A DNA stretch of 64,000 bases from Flammeovirga sp. SJP92 (GTDB lineage: Bacteria > Bacteroidota > Bacteroidia > Cytophagales > Flammeovirgaceae), in the NCBI RefSeq assembly GCF_001583495.1, contig NZ_LQAQ01000015.1, forward strand, positions 62,001 through 126,000. Direction: 5' to 3'. The position numbers were made by a program, and so were the translations under genes. Shown here piece after piece: positions 56,995 to 64,000 of the stretch; the first letter of the stretch is position 1, and each line of letters begins with the position of its first letter. Below the pieces are notes generated by a model. That model saw only the letters and a list, made by a program, of their open reading frames with translations, did not search any database and was not told the origin of the DNA.

Positions 56995-57052
56995 AAAGTC
57001 GAAACGCAGTTAAAACACTTGTTTTCTGAGCGTTTAAAGAATACAAATTATT

Positions 57053-57952
57053 ATGAAATTTGACCAACAAACAATTAAAAACACTATTATTCTTCTAAGA
57101 ATCCCTTTTTCAATCTACTTAATGCCTGTTTATTTTTTTGCTGTAAGCCAAACAGAGGAAATTGATTGGGTCAATGCATTAATAGTTTTTTTAGTATTAC
57201 ATCTTTTAGTCTATCCGGCAAGCAACGGATACAACAGTTTTATGGACCGAGACACTGAAAGTATAGGCGGTATTGAAAAGCCTCCATTGCCTAGTAATCT
57301 CCTTTTCTGGTGTACTTTGGCCATGGATTTCATTGCGGTAAATGTTTCATTATTTTTTCTGAACAATACATTCACCACCTTGATGATTGCCTATATTTTG
57401 ATGTCGAGAGCCTATAGTTACAAAGGGATCCGATTAAAAAAATATCCTATTCCCGGCTTTCTTACCGTTTTCATCTTTCAGGGATTTGTAACTTTTTGGA
57501 TGGTGAGTGAAGGTATCAGTTCATCCATGAATACCTTTTTGCAGTCTGATTTGATATTCCCTGCCATCGCTACCTCTTTTATGATTGGTGGCGCCTATCC
57601 AATGTCTCAAATCTACCAGCACAAACAAGATGCGGACAGTGGTGATCTCAGTATTAGTATGATGCTGGGCATAAAAGGCACCTTTTATTTTGGTATGGTT
57701 CTTTTCGGATTAGCAGGAGGAATATTATTCTATTATTTTGAAGTCCTACAACACGGCTCATTCCTTACGTACATCCTCTTCTTGTTGCCACTTTTAGCTT
57801 GGTTTCAAATTTGGATGATTAAGACTTTTAAAAATGAAAAAGAAGCAAGTTTCCATAACTTAATGCGTATGAATAATATTTCTGCGGTTTGTATGAACTT
57901 TTGCTACATATTTTTTGCAATTCAAAACCATCTTGACTTTTCTTTGTTCTAA
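57053..57952 (+). CDS. UbiA-family prenyltransferase
   Basis: The protein has 299 residues with about eight or nine membrane helices. The first Asp-rich motif region reads SNGYNSFMDRDTESIGGIEKP (Asn61, Asp65, Asp67, Glu69), near the NDxxDxxxD consensus but with Glu last. The second reads SQIYQHKQDADSGDLSI, with Gln in the place of the first Asp of DxxxDxxxG. Family knowledge: UbiA enzymes transfer isoprenoid chains from diphosphates to aromatic or lipid acceptors in the membrane. It leads the cluster with the type III PKS (109 nt downstream), so the acceptor is probably the polyketide, by inference. Confidence 0.85.
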   Translation: MKFDQQTIKNTIILLRIPFSIYLMPVYFFAVSQTEEIDWVNALIVFLVLHLLVYPASNGYNSFMDRDTESIGGIEKPPLPSNLLFWCTLAMDFIAVNVSLFFLNNTFTTLMIAYILMSRAYSYKGIRLKKYPIPGFLTVFIFQGFVTFWMVSEGISSSMNTFLQSDLIFPAIATSFMIGGAYPMSQIYQHKQDADSGDLSISMMLGIKGTFYFGMVLFGLAGGILFYYFEVLQHGSFLTYILFLLPLLAWFQIWMIKTFKNEKEASFHNLMRMNNISAVCMNFCYIFFAIQNHLDFSLF

Positions 57953-58061
57953 CAACTAAATAGATAAGTACCAAGACAAAATTAATTTTGGCAAGCACTT
58001 AATTTAGAATTTAAAAAAAACACTCGTTAATATCTTCTCTCAAAACTCTTAAACAATAAAA

Positions 58062-59111
58062 ATGACCTATATCCATCAAATTGCTACGGCAGTACCAAAT
58101 AACAAATACAATCAAAAAGACATTTTGGAATTTATGCAATCCACTTTATCAGAAGAGGATCATAGAGAGAAGAAATTAATGTCCTTAGTTGCCAATAATA
58201 GTGGTATTAATACAAGGCATTCTGTCATCAATAATTTATATCATTACTTTTTGAAAGACGAAGCGCCTGACATTGAAAATAGAATGATGCTTTTTGATCA
58301 AGAAGCATTGAAATTAGGAGTAGAAGCTGTCAGAAACTGTATTTCTGATAGTACGCTTCAAAGTATTACACATATTGTGACAGTCTCTTGCACAGGGTTA
58401 TCAGCACCAGGCCTTGAAATTGCTTTGATGAAAGAACTTGATTTACCTTCCAATCTCACACGAACTACGGTCAACTTTATGGGTTGTTATGCTGCCTTTC
58501 ATGCATTAAGAATCGGTGATCAAATCTGCAAGAGCAACCCAAACGCAAAGGTATTGATTGTTGATGTGGAGCTCTGCTCTATTCATTTTCAAAATGAAAA
58601 AGATGATGACAATATCCTTGCTAATACCTTGTTTGCTGACGGTGCGGCGGCAGTTTACATGTCAAATGATGATACTATTGAATCACAGTATGAAGTGGGT
58701 TCATTTTTCTCCAAACTTCTTTTAAGCGGCGAACAGGACATGGCTTGGAAACTAAGTAAAACAGGTTTTCAGATGAGATTGAGTAATTATATTCCTAAAC
58801 TTATTGAAAGTGAGATTGCCAATATGCTGTCAGATGTTGTTTATCAAACCGGACTTGAAGTAGATACCTTGCAATGGGCTTTTCATCCAGGAGGTGTAAG
58901 GATTCTGAAGGCCATCGGCAATGTATTGGAACTCCCTAAAGAGGCAATGCAAGCTTCTTATGACATCTTAGCAGAGCATGGAAATATGTCTTCCGCTACT
59001 ATTTTATTTGTCTTAAAACTAATGGCAAAAAGTAATAAAAAAGGACCTGTTTTTTCTGCTGGCTTCGGGCCCGGTTTGACAATGGAAGCCATGACACTAA
59101 ACAAACTTTAA
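58062..59111 (+). CDS. Type III polyketide synthase (chalcone-synthase-like)
   Basis: The protein has 349 residues, normal for the family. The catalytic triad is complete: Cys142 in NFMGCYAAFHA, His275 in WAFHPGGVR and Asn308 in HGNMSSATI. The nearby VSCTGLSAPGLEI and closing GFGPGLTMEAM are typical. Family knowledge: these homodimeric enzymes extend an acyl-CoA with malonyl-CoA units and cyclise the chain to resorcinols, pyrones or phloroglucinols. Starter and product cannot be read from the sequence. A methyltransferase starts two bases after its stop, so both are made together. Confidence 0.93.
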   Translation: MTYIHQIATAVPNNKYNQKDILEFMQSTLSEEDHREKKLMSLVANNSGINTRHSVINNLYHYFLKDEAPDIENRMMLFDQEALKLGVEAVRNCISDSTLQSITHIVTVSCTGLSAPGLEIALMKELDLPSNLTRTTVNFMGCYAAFHALRIGDQICKSNPNAKVLIVDVELCSIHFQNEKDDDNILANTLFADGAAAVYMSNDDTIESQYEVGSFFSKLLLSGEQDMAWKLSKTGFQMRLSNYIPKLIESEIANMLSDVVYQTGLEVDTLQWAFHPGGVRILKAIGNVLELPKEAMQASYDILAEHGNMSSATILFVLKLMAKSNKKGPVFSAGFGPGLTMEAMTLNKL

Positions 59112-59112
59112 A

Positions 59113-59808
59113 ATGATCAACTTAGAAGCACGTTCCAATGAACTAGAACTACTTGACCAACCTTTCATCCCTACACCTGATTTATATCAAAACCTCAAGG
59201 AACTCGATTTTATCAACACCCATTTAGGAGGTTATCAAGTGGTTTTTGAGGGGATACAAAAAATTCTTCAAAATTCCTCAACGGGACAGACTTTAAGAAT
59301 CCTAGACATAGGAAGCGGTGGAGGTGATACACTAAAAGCCATTTATGAGGAGTTTCGAGGAGAGTATAAATTAGAATTGGTGGGCGTTGATTTGAAAGAA
59401 GATTGCATCCAATATGCGACAGAAAACTGCAGAGGTTTACCGATTCGCTTTGTGCAGTCTGATTATAGAGACTATCTCACGGAAAGTACTTCATTTGATA
59501 TCATTGTATGTAGTCTATTTTGTCATCATTTGCCTTCAAAAGCACTATCAGAGCTTTTCTCTAATATCAAAAAATACGCTGCAAAAGGCTGTATCATGAA
59601 TGATTTACACCGTCATTTTTTAGCGTATTATAGTATAAAGTGGCTGACTAAAGTATTCTCAAGGTCCTACTTGGTAAAGAACGACGCCTGCCTTTCGGTA
59701 GCCAGAAGTTTCTCTAAAAAAGACATTCAAGATATTATGGAAAATGCTCAAATTACCGATTACAAATTGTATTGGAAATGGGCATTCCGTTGGCTTTTAA
59801 TTTTCTAA
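59113..59808 (+). CDS. SAM-dependent methyltransferase of the polyketide cluster
   Basis: The protein has 231 residues. Motif I is LRILDIGSGGGDTLKAI (about 57-73), followed by LVGVDLKEDCIQYATENC and IVCSLFCHHLPSKALSELF. This matches class I O- or C-methyltransferases that accompany bacterial type III PKS genes. The start is one base after the PKS stop and the FAD oxidoreductase starts three bases after its own stop. It probably methylates the polyketide ring or hydroxyl, by context. Confidence 0.88.
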   Translation: MINLEARSNELELLDQPFIPTPDLYQNLKELDFINTHLGGYQVVFEGIQKILQNSSTGQTLRILDIGSGGGDTLKAIYEEFRGEYKLELVGVDLKEDCIQYATENCRGLPIRFVQSDYRDYLTESTSFDIIVCSLFCHHLPSKALSELFSNIKKYAAKGCIMNDLHRHFLAYYSIKWLTKVFSRSYLVKNDACLSVARSFSKKDIQDIMENAQITDYKLYWKWAFRWLLIF

Positions 59809-59811
59809 ACA

Positions 59812-60930
59812 ATGTATGATGTTTCTATAATAGGTGGCGGATTAGGGGGGCTTTCCCTCAGCATTCAAATGGCTGAACTCGGTTGGAAAGTTTTATTGAT
59901 TGAAAAAAAAGAATATCCGTTTCATAGAGTTTGCGGGGAATATGTAGCTACAGAATCTTGGGATTTTCTAAGAAGAATAGGAATAGATGATAAAGCCCTT
60001 CAACTCCCAAAAATCACCCAACTCCTAGTGAGTGCACCCAATGGTCAATATTTGGAAAGTGAGTTGACAACTGGAGGAATAGGAATCAGCAGATATTTAC
60101 TAGACGATTCTCTGTACAAAAAAGCACTCGAAAAAGGTGTAACAGTACTGACAAAAACTACAGTACAAGCTGTCTATGAAATTAGTGATTATTGGGAGAT
60201 TACGACTCAGAAAGATACCTACATGTCCAAAAGCGTAGTGGGTGCCTTTGGGAAAAGGTCCAACCTTGACCACAAACTCAACAGATCGTACCTCAGTGAC
60301 AGCAAATCAAGGCTCAACCATTTTGTAGCCGTGAAGTACCACTTAAAGGGTAATTTTGATGACCCTAAAATTGAGTTGCACAATTTTGAAGGCGGATATT
60401 GTGGTCTTTCAAAAGTAGAAAATGATGTACTCTGCATGTGTTATATGGTCAGTGGTAAAGTGTTCCATCGTGAAGGAAGTATTGAAGCTTTAGAGGAGAA
60501 TATCCTTCAAAAAAATCCATTTCTCAAAAAATACCTTACTTATACTCGTCTCTGGAAAAAACCGCTAAGTATTGCTCAAATTGATTTTTCAAAGAAAGAC
60601 ATCATCGAAAATAATATCCCTATGATTGGTGATGCTTCAGGACTAATTGCACCACTTTGCGGAAATGGCATGAGTATGTCAATGCACGCCAGCGTTATCA
60701 TCGCTCCTCTCCTAGATCAGTTTTTGAATGATAAAATAAGCTGGAGCGAAATGAATAATGCGTACGCCCAACAATGGAAAGTACATTTCAAAACAAGGCT
60801 CAGAGCAGGCAGGCTCCTTCAACAGTCTTTTGGCAAAAGCTTTATTACCAATATTGTCTTACAAATCTTGAAAGGTTCAGATACTGCCACAAAAAAGATT
60901 ATTTCTGCTACACACGGTGAAGTGTTTTAG
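59812..60930 (+). CDS. FAD-dependent oxidoreductase, geranylgeranyl-reductase-like
   Basis: The protein has 372 residues. The FAD motif is YDVSIIGGGLGGLSLSIQMAELGWKVLLIEKK, of which GGGLGG is the dinucleotide-binding core, followed by HRVCGEYVATESWDFLRRIG. The second FAD contact is PMIGDASGLIAPLCGNGMSMSM. This is the pattern of the geranylgeranyl reductase/PHBH-like flavoprotein group. It may hydroxylate the aromatic product to a quinol or saturate the prenyl chain; the cluster context supports either. It is the last gene of the cluster. Confidence 0.88.
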   Translation: MYDVSIIGGGLGGLSLSIQMAELGWKVLLIEKKEYPFHRVCGEYVATESWDFLRRIGIDDKALQLPKITQLLVSAPNGQYLESELTTGGIGISRYLLDDSLYKKALEKGVTVLTKTTVQAVYEISDYWEITTQKDTYMSKSVVGAFGKRSNLDHKLNRSYLSDSKSRLNHFVAVKYHLKGNFDDPKIELHNFEGGYCGLSKVENDVLCMCYMVSGKVFHREGSIEALEENILQKNPFLKKYLTYTRLWKKPLSIAQIDFSKKDIIENNIPMIGDASGLIAPLCGNGMSMSMHASVIIAPLLDQFLNDKISWSEMNNAYAQQWKVHFKTRLRAGRLLQQSFGKSFITNIVLQILKGSDTATKKIISATHGEVF

Positions 60931-61198
60931 ATAAGAATTTTGATGGTACGTTTCTAGATAGGGGTAAACTTTTAAGAATAGGACTAACATAAGGAATTAG
61001 ACAAGTGAAAGCGTTGTAATTAAAGTCATTTATTAATACACTTTAAACTGAATTACCGTCAACTTTCAATCGGTTTTTCTACAAGCTTTTTATGTTCTAC
61101 TTCCAAGCTATCGCCTTCTTCATTTTTGCCTTAACACAAAAACGAAGCAAAAAAGTCAAGGCTTAGAAGTTAAAAGCTAAATTCCATTACTCTCGCCT

Positions 61199-61241
61199 AA
61201 ATGATTTTAAACTCGCTAAAGCTCAAACAAGAAAATCATTT
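61199..61241. repeat. Inverted repeat
   Basis: AAATGATTTT (61199-61208) and AAAATCATTT (61232-61241) are exact reverse complements, separated by 23 bases. Confidence 0.6.
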
Positions 61242-61407
61242 TTAACGGCTCAATACATGAAATTCTTAACGCTTTTCCCTTCAAGGCCAGGGGAGCACTA
61301 CCCAATGAATAGAGTAGAAAGCTCACTGGCGCGAATGTTAAGCGTAAGCGTCATTCGTGCCTTTCAGATCATCAGAAATCTCCTGATTTCTAAATACTTT
61401 AATTTAG

Positions 61408-61440
61408 TTTACAATGTATTAATTACTACTACATTGTAAA
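61408..61440. repeat. Inverted repeat, 11-bp perfect stem
   Basis: TTTACAATGTA (61408-61418) and TACATTGTAAA (61430-61440) are exact reverse complements with an 11-base loop. It borders the direct repeats that follow and may mark the edge of an element. Confidence 0.65.
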
Positions 61441-61454
61441 GGTGAATAGACATC

Positions 61455-61575
61455 TCCCTTATAAGGTAACACTCTTCACCCTTAGTAGGTACACCTCTTT
61501 ACCCTTTACATGTTGTGATCCCTTCCCTTATAAGGGTGAACACCTCACCTTTAGAAGGGTGACGATCTCAATTGG
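61455..61575. repeat. Imperfect 69-bp direct repeat with AAGGGTGA-type words
   Basis: TCCCTTATAAGG occurs at 61455-61466 and 61524-61535, exactly 69 bases apart, each followed by a CACC-rich stretch (CTCTTCACCCTTAG, CACCTCACCTTTAG). CCCTTATAAGGG itself is palindromic. Many CCCTT/AAGGG words occur in both orientations through the region. Confidence 0.55.
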
Positions 61576-61649
61576 ATAGAGATACGTAAAATGCCTTGAT
61601 TATTTATTTAGGCTCTCTAAAAACAGCATTCTTCTATAAGTGAAGAAAT

Positions 61650-62180
61650 TTATTCTTTTCTTAAACGTCGGGGATAACCATAATAAACACCTGGTAATCT
61701 TATATCAGAACGAATCCTATTGATAATTGAAATATCGTCATATAATACATAATAATACAAGCTAGACTCATATTCATATGGGATAATTTTGACGTTACTC
61801 TCAAAATCAAGTTCAGCCTTTTCTAAATGAGTAAAAAAGGATTGGTCTGGACTTCCTTTCATGATGATGAAGAATCCACGGTATTTCCCATAATTTTCTT
61901 TGTTTAGATCATAACTCTCTTTGTGACCATCATAAATACACAATGTGTCAATGGTATTGACATTTAAATTCTTAAAGTGAAATATTATAACGTTCTCAGT
62001 ATTTTTTATGGCACCTGCATTTTTATCATCAAGAAACATATCAAGTATTGATTTAGATGTTTTCGTTAATTCACCTTCTCCTATAATATTTTGAGCTAAA
62101 ATCGTATTGTTGAAAAAAATCAGTAACACTAATAATAAGAAAAGGAGGTGCCTTCTAATTCTATTTTGTGTCATTTCCAT
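61650..62180 (-). CDS. Small exported protein of unknown function
   Basis: The protein has 176 residues with a basic start and hydrophobic signal (RRHLLFLLLVLLIFFNNTILAQ); a second ATG two codons in is equally likely. The mature part has TKTSKSILDMFLDDKNAG, VIIFHFKNLNVNTIDTLCIYDGH and YYYVLYDDISIINRIRSDIR. I do not recognise a family; a small alpha/beta fold is likely. It is on the minus strand, 150 nt downstream of another small exported protein gene. Confidence 0.65.
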   Translation of the reverse strand: MEMTQNRIRRHLLFLLLVLLIFFNNTILAQNIIGEGELTKTSKSILDMFLDDKNAGAIKNTENVIIFHFKNLNVNTIDTLCIYDGHKESYDLNKENYGKYRGFFIIMKGSPDQSFFTHLEKAELDFESNVKIIPYEYESSLYYYVLYDDISIINRIRSDIRLPGVYYGYPRRLRKE

Positions 62181-62330
62181 TGTATTTAATAGTGCTGTCT
62201 AAAAAGTAAGCCCCAAGTGATGCCTAAGGTTTTGTAGTCTGAATAATGGGGAAGGTTTACTTATTATTCTCTGTTTTTTCCTTAAGTACTAAGACAAAAA
62301 TAAATAACACGAATTCATATTATTTTTGGT

Positions 62331-62783
62331 TTAATACTTAAATGAAATATGAACAGTTTTTTCATTAAAATATTCACAAACAAAAATTTGATTTTTCAAG
62401 TTGGTTATAAAGTATTTACCACTAATACTATCGTAATTAACACTAGCTTTTTCTTTTAAAAATTTCTTATCAAGCAAACTATCAATTATATGTTCTGGAT
62501 TTCCGTAAAGACTTATTAGTCTCTCCTTCTTAATGTATACTGAATCATTACTTGTATAAAAAGGATAAGCTGTGATTTGCCAAGTATTCTTAGTATCACC
62601 TTTTTGCTTTAAATAAATATTGTAATCCTCATTTTTAATAAAACCATTATTTATTAAATTATCATGAGTAGTTGCCTCAACAGGAACAAAAAAACATTCC
62701 TCAAATCTATTGTTTTCAGTACTAACAACCTTTGATTTACACGATAGCAGTGTGAATAACATAATAAAAATTAACTTATTCAA
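62331..62783 (-). CDS. Small putative lipoprotein of unknown function
   Basis: The protein has 150 residues. The signal NKLIFIMLFTLLSCKSK carries a lipobox ending in LLSC. The start is TTG: an in-frame TGA lies two codons upstream and the next ATG would leave only seven residues before the Cys. The mature part is beta-rich (YNIYLKQKGDTKNTWQITAYPF, ASVNYDSISGKYFITNLK) and ends EKTVHISFKY. No family is recognised. Confidence 0.6.
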   Translation of the reverse strand: MNKLIFIMLFTLLSCKSKVVSTENNRFEECFFVPVEATTHDNLINNGFIKNEDYNIYLKQKGDTKNTWQITAYPFYTSNDSVYIKKERLISLYGNPEHIIDSLLDKKFLKEKASVNYDSISGKYFITNLKNQIFVCEYFNEKTVHISFKY

Positions 62784-62828
62784 ATCTCACTTTTTTAAGT
62801 TTGTACCTTCTTACATTAGAATTTAAAA

Positions 62829-64000
62829 TCATATTCCAGTAAATCCAATCCTGAACACCCAAGGGTCATTTTGGAGAGGGTTGTATCTCTCTTCGTAAAC
62901 GAAAGAATAAAGAAGCTGAAAACTGACACCAAAGAAATTTCCAAATTGGAAGGTGTAACCTGTACCTGCTCTAAAAGATGGATACCAATGTCTTTTATAC
63001 TCTGGTTGAATAGGATCTGAAGCATTCATACTTTCTATTTCTGCATCCAAATGTGGCAAACCTTTAAGAGGAGTGTATTGAGTGAACACTCTGCCTCCAT
63101 ATACCCAAAGATCTTTGTCTTCAATTCTTGAATAACGAAGTAAGGGTGAAATACCAATATTGGTTTTCTTTTTCGCCCCCACTGCTTTATAAAACTGTGG
63201 AGCAGCCTCCACGCCAGGGTTTTCTCCTAACGTCATATTAATTCCCCCTCCTACTTTGAGAAACTTCCCTAAATCAATAGTGGTTTCAGGGATTTCAAAC
63301 TCATCTAATTCAGGGTCCGCAAAGGGTAAGTCTTTTTTGGTCGATATTTGAAATTGCCATGGATTTCCATCCACTGGATCCACCCAGCCGGTTTTCCGCA
63401 TTGCAGATGCTTCTATGGAGAAGAATTTTCCGACCTGCAAAGAGTACCCGGCACCTATCAAGATATCACTTTTCCAACTTGAAGTTGTTTCTGATGAAAT
63501 GCCTTCTTTGGAAAAGGAAAGAGAATCGGGTTCATACAACCCAGAATATTCTACTTGCAAATAAGGTAAGTATTTATGGGGTTGTACTCTAGCAAACGCT
63601 CTACCTCCAAAAGACCAATTGGTCTGCAAGGAATCATATTGCATGGAAATATTGGGACCAACACCTACACTCCATGCATCACTAAGAGGCAACTGTATGG
63701 AGGGAGAATACGTGACTTTAAGTGGATCTTGCTGTTCTATAGTGACTGTATTTCCTATATTCAAAGCTTTTGTCAAAAGGTTGAAGCCATCTGTGAATGA
63801 CATATTTTGCATGTCTTTGAATTGATCCAACATCTTGAGATTTGGGCTTTGGGTTTCTTGATTGGGATCAAAACCATTGAGGTTGCTTTTGATCACTTGA
63901 TCCAATCCTTTTTTTCCAAAACCGATAGAAATCCCTGCCAATACGCCCCAATCATTGTGCTGATAGTGATAATTAACATCCGAATACAGTGTAATGATTT
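62829..64000 (-). CDS. Outer-membrane beta-barrel protein, N terminus beyond the right edge
   Basis: The frame is open to base 64000 (it reads ...YSDVNYHYQHNDWGVLAG at the edge), so the TTG at 63941 is probably internal and the gene is partial. The visible 390 residues contain two related halves of about 160 residues. Each has a WSFGGRAFARVQPHKYLPYLQVE-like strand pair (second copy WVYGGRVFTQYTPLKGLPHLDAE), a G(A/T)GYxxQxGxFF strand, and a closing DGNPWQFQI or QNDPWVFRIGF. Alternating hydrophobic residues indicate a beta-barrel. No function is evident. The stop is TGA at 62829. Confidence 0.75.
   Translation of the reverse strand, partial: IITLYSDVNYHYQHNDWGVLAGISIGFGKKGLDQVIKSNLNGFDPNQETQSPNLKMLDQFKDMQNMSFTDGFNLLTKALNIGNTVTIEQQDPLKVTYSPSIQLPLSDAWSVGVGPNISMQYDSLQTNWSFGGRAFARVQPHKYLPYLQVEYSGLYEPDSLSFSKEGISSETTSSWKSDILIGAGYSLQVGKFFSIEASAMRKTGWVDPVDGNPWQFQISTKKDLPFADPELDEFEIPETTIDLGKFLKVGGGINMTLGENPGVEAAPQFYKAVGAKKKTNIGISPLLRYSRIEDKDLWVYGGRVFTQYTPLKGLPHLDAEIESMNASDPIQPEYKRHWYPSFRAGTGYTFQFGNFFGVSFQLLYSFVYEERYNPLQNDPWVFRIGFTGI

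Larger units (their letters stand above)
60931..61649. other. Repeat-rich intergenic region
   Basis: A 719-base gap between the polyketide cluster and the next genes. A 60-codon ORF at 61257-61439 exists but has no protein-like pattern and overlaps an inverted repeat, so I do not call it. The region holds three dyads and a 69-bp direct repeat (separate entries). The stretch around 61120-61165, rich in GCTT/AAGC words, has the look of a dispersed intergenic element. Confidence 0.55.

Noticed and set aside
61257-61439. 60-codon plus-strand ORF
   Set aside because: Composition is not protein-like, it runs into an inverted repeat and has no convincing start context.

Overview
The window looks like a chromosomal segment of a marine, AT-rich member of the Bacteroidota, most likely a Cytophagales/Flammeovirga-like organism. 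The assignment is inferred from family content: proteins ending in type IX secretion (T9SS) type A sorting domains, very large Ig-like repeat proteins, Cys-Asp-Gly-Gly motifs in a sulfatase, many sulfatases and glycosidases, and TAnnTTTG-like promoter elements. No rRNA, tRNA, CRISPR array, insertion sequence or phage gene was recognised.

Region 1 (1-17,960, all minus strand) is the most unusual part. Reading in the direction of transcription it encodes a protein with three TIR-like/DUF4062-like alpha/beta segments, an nSTAND NTPase with a transmembrane helix, long coiled coil and WD40 domain, an outer-membrane beta-barrel protein with a helical periplasmic head, a beta-propeller-like lipoprotein, and a secreted repeat protein of at least 3,650 residues that runs off the left edge. 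The first four are tightly packed (42 nt, 11 nt and about 22 nt gaps) and look like one operon. They could form a trans-envelope signalling or conflict device linked to a surface adhesin. I consider this the best candidate for an undescribed system.

Region 2 (18,277-24,790, minus) holds two small operons. The first is DUF3050 (haem-oxygenase-like), DUF4269 (nucleotidyltransferase-like), a NADAR-like protein and a SAM methyltransferase. The second is NTF2-like, SDR and CrtI/RetSat-type FAD oxidoreductase, followed by a small ABM monooxygenase, which resembles a lipid or polyketide tailoring pathway.

Region 3 (25,034-43,150) is glycan degradation. It has a T9SS sulfatase with an atypical formylglycine motif, an RDD membrane protein, a GDE-type glucosidase-like lipoprotein divergent from a GH38 alpha-mannosidase with a Cys/Lys-rich insert, an EEP-family nuclease/phosphatase, a membrane-anchored HExxH peptidase, and a duplicated module made of an arylsulfatase and a convergent AraC regulator.

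Region 4 (43,204-54,770, minus) has three paralogous secreted proteins of unknown function, each followed by its own terminator or promoter gap. It also has an ABC-F ATPase whose second nucleotide-binding site is degenerate, and a translationally coupled pair: a 1,433-residue leucine-rich-repeat T9SS protein and a TIG/kelch lipoprotein.

Region 5 (54,992-64,000) begins with a small unknown protein and an ECF sigma/anti-sigma pair. A thioredoxin-fold protein faces a type III polyketide cluster (UbiA prenyltransferase, chalcone-synthase-like enzyme with a Cys-His-Asn triad, methyltransferase, FAD oxidoreductase). A 719-base repeat-rich gap follows, then two small exported unknowns and an outer-membrane protein cut by the right edge.
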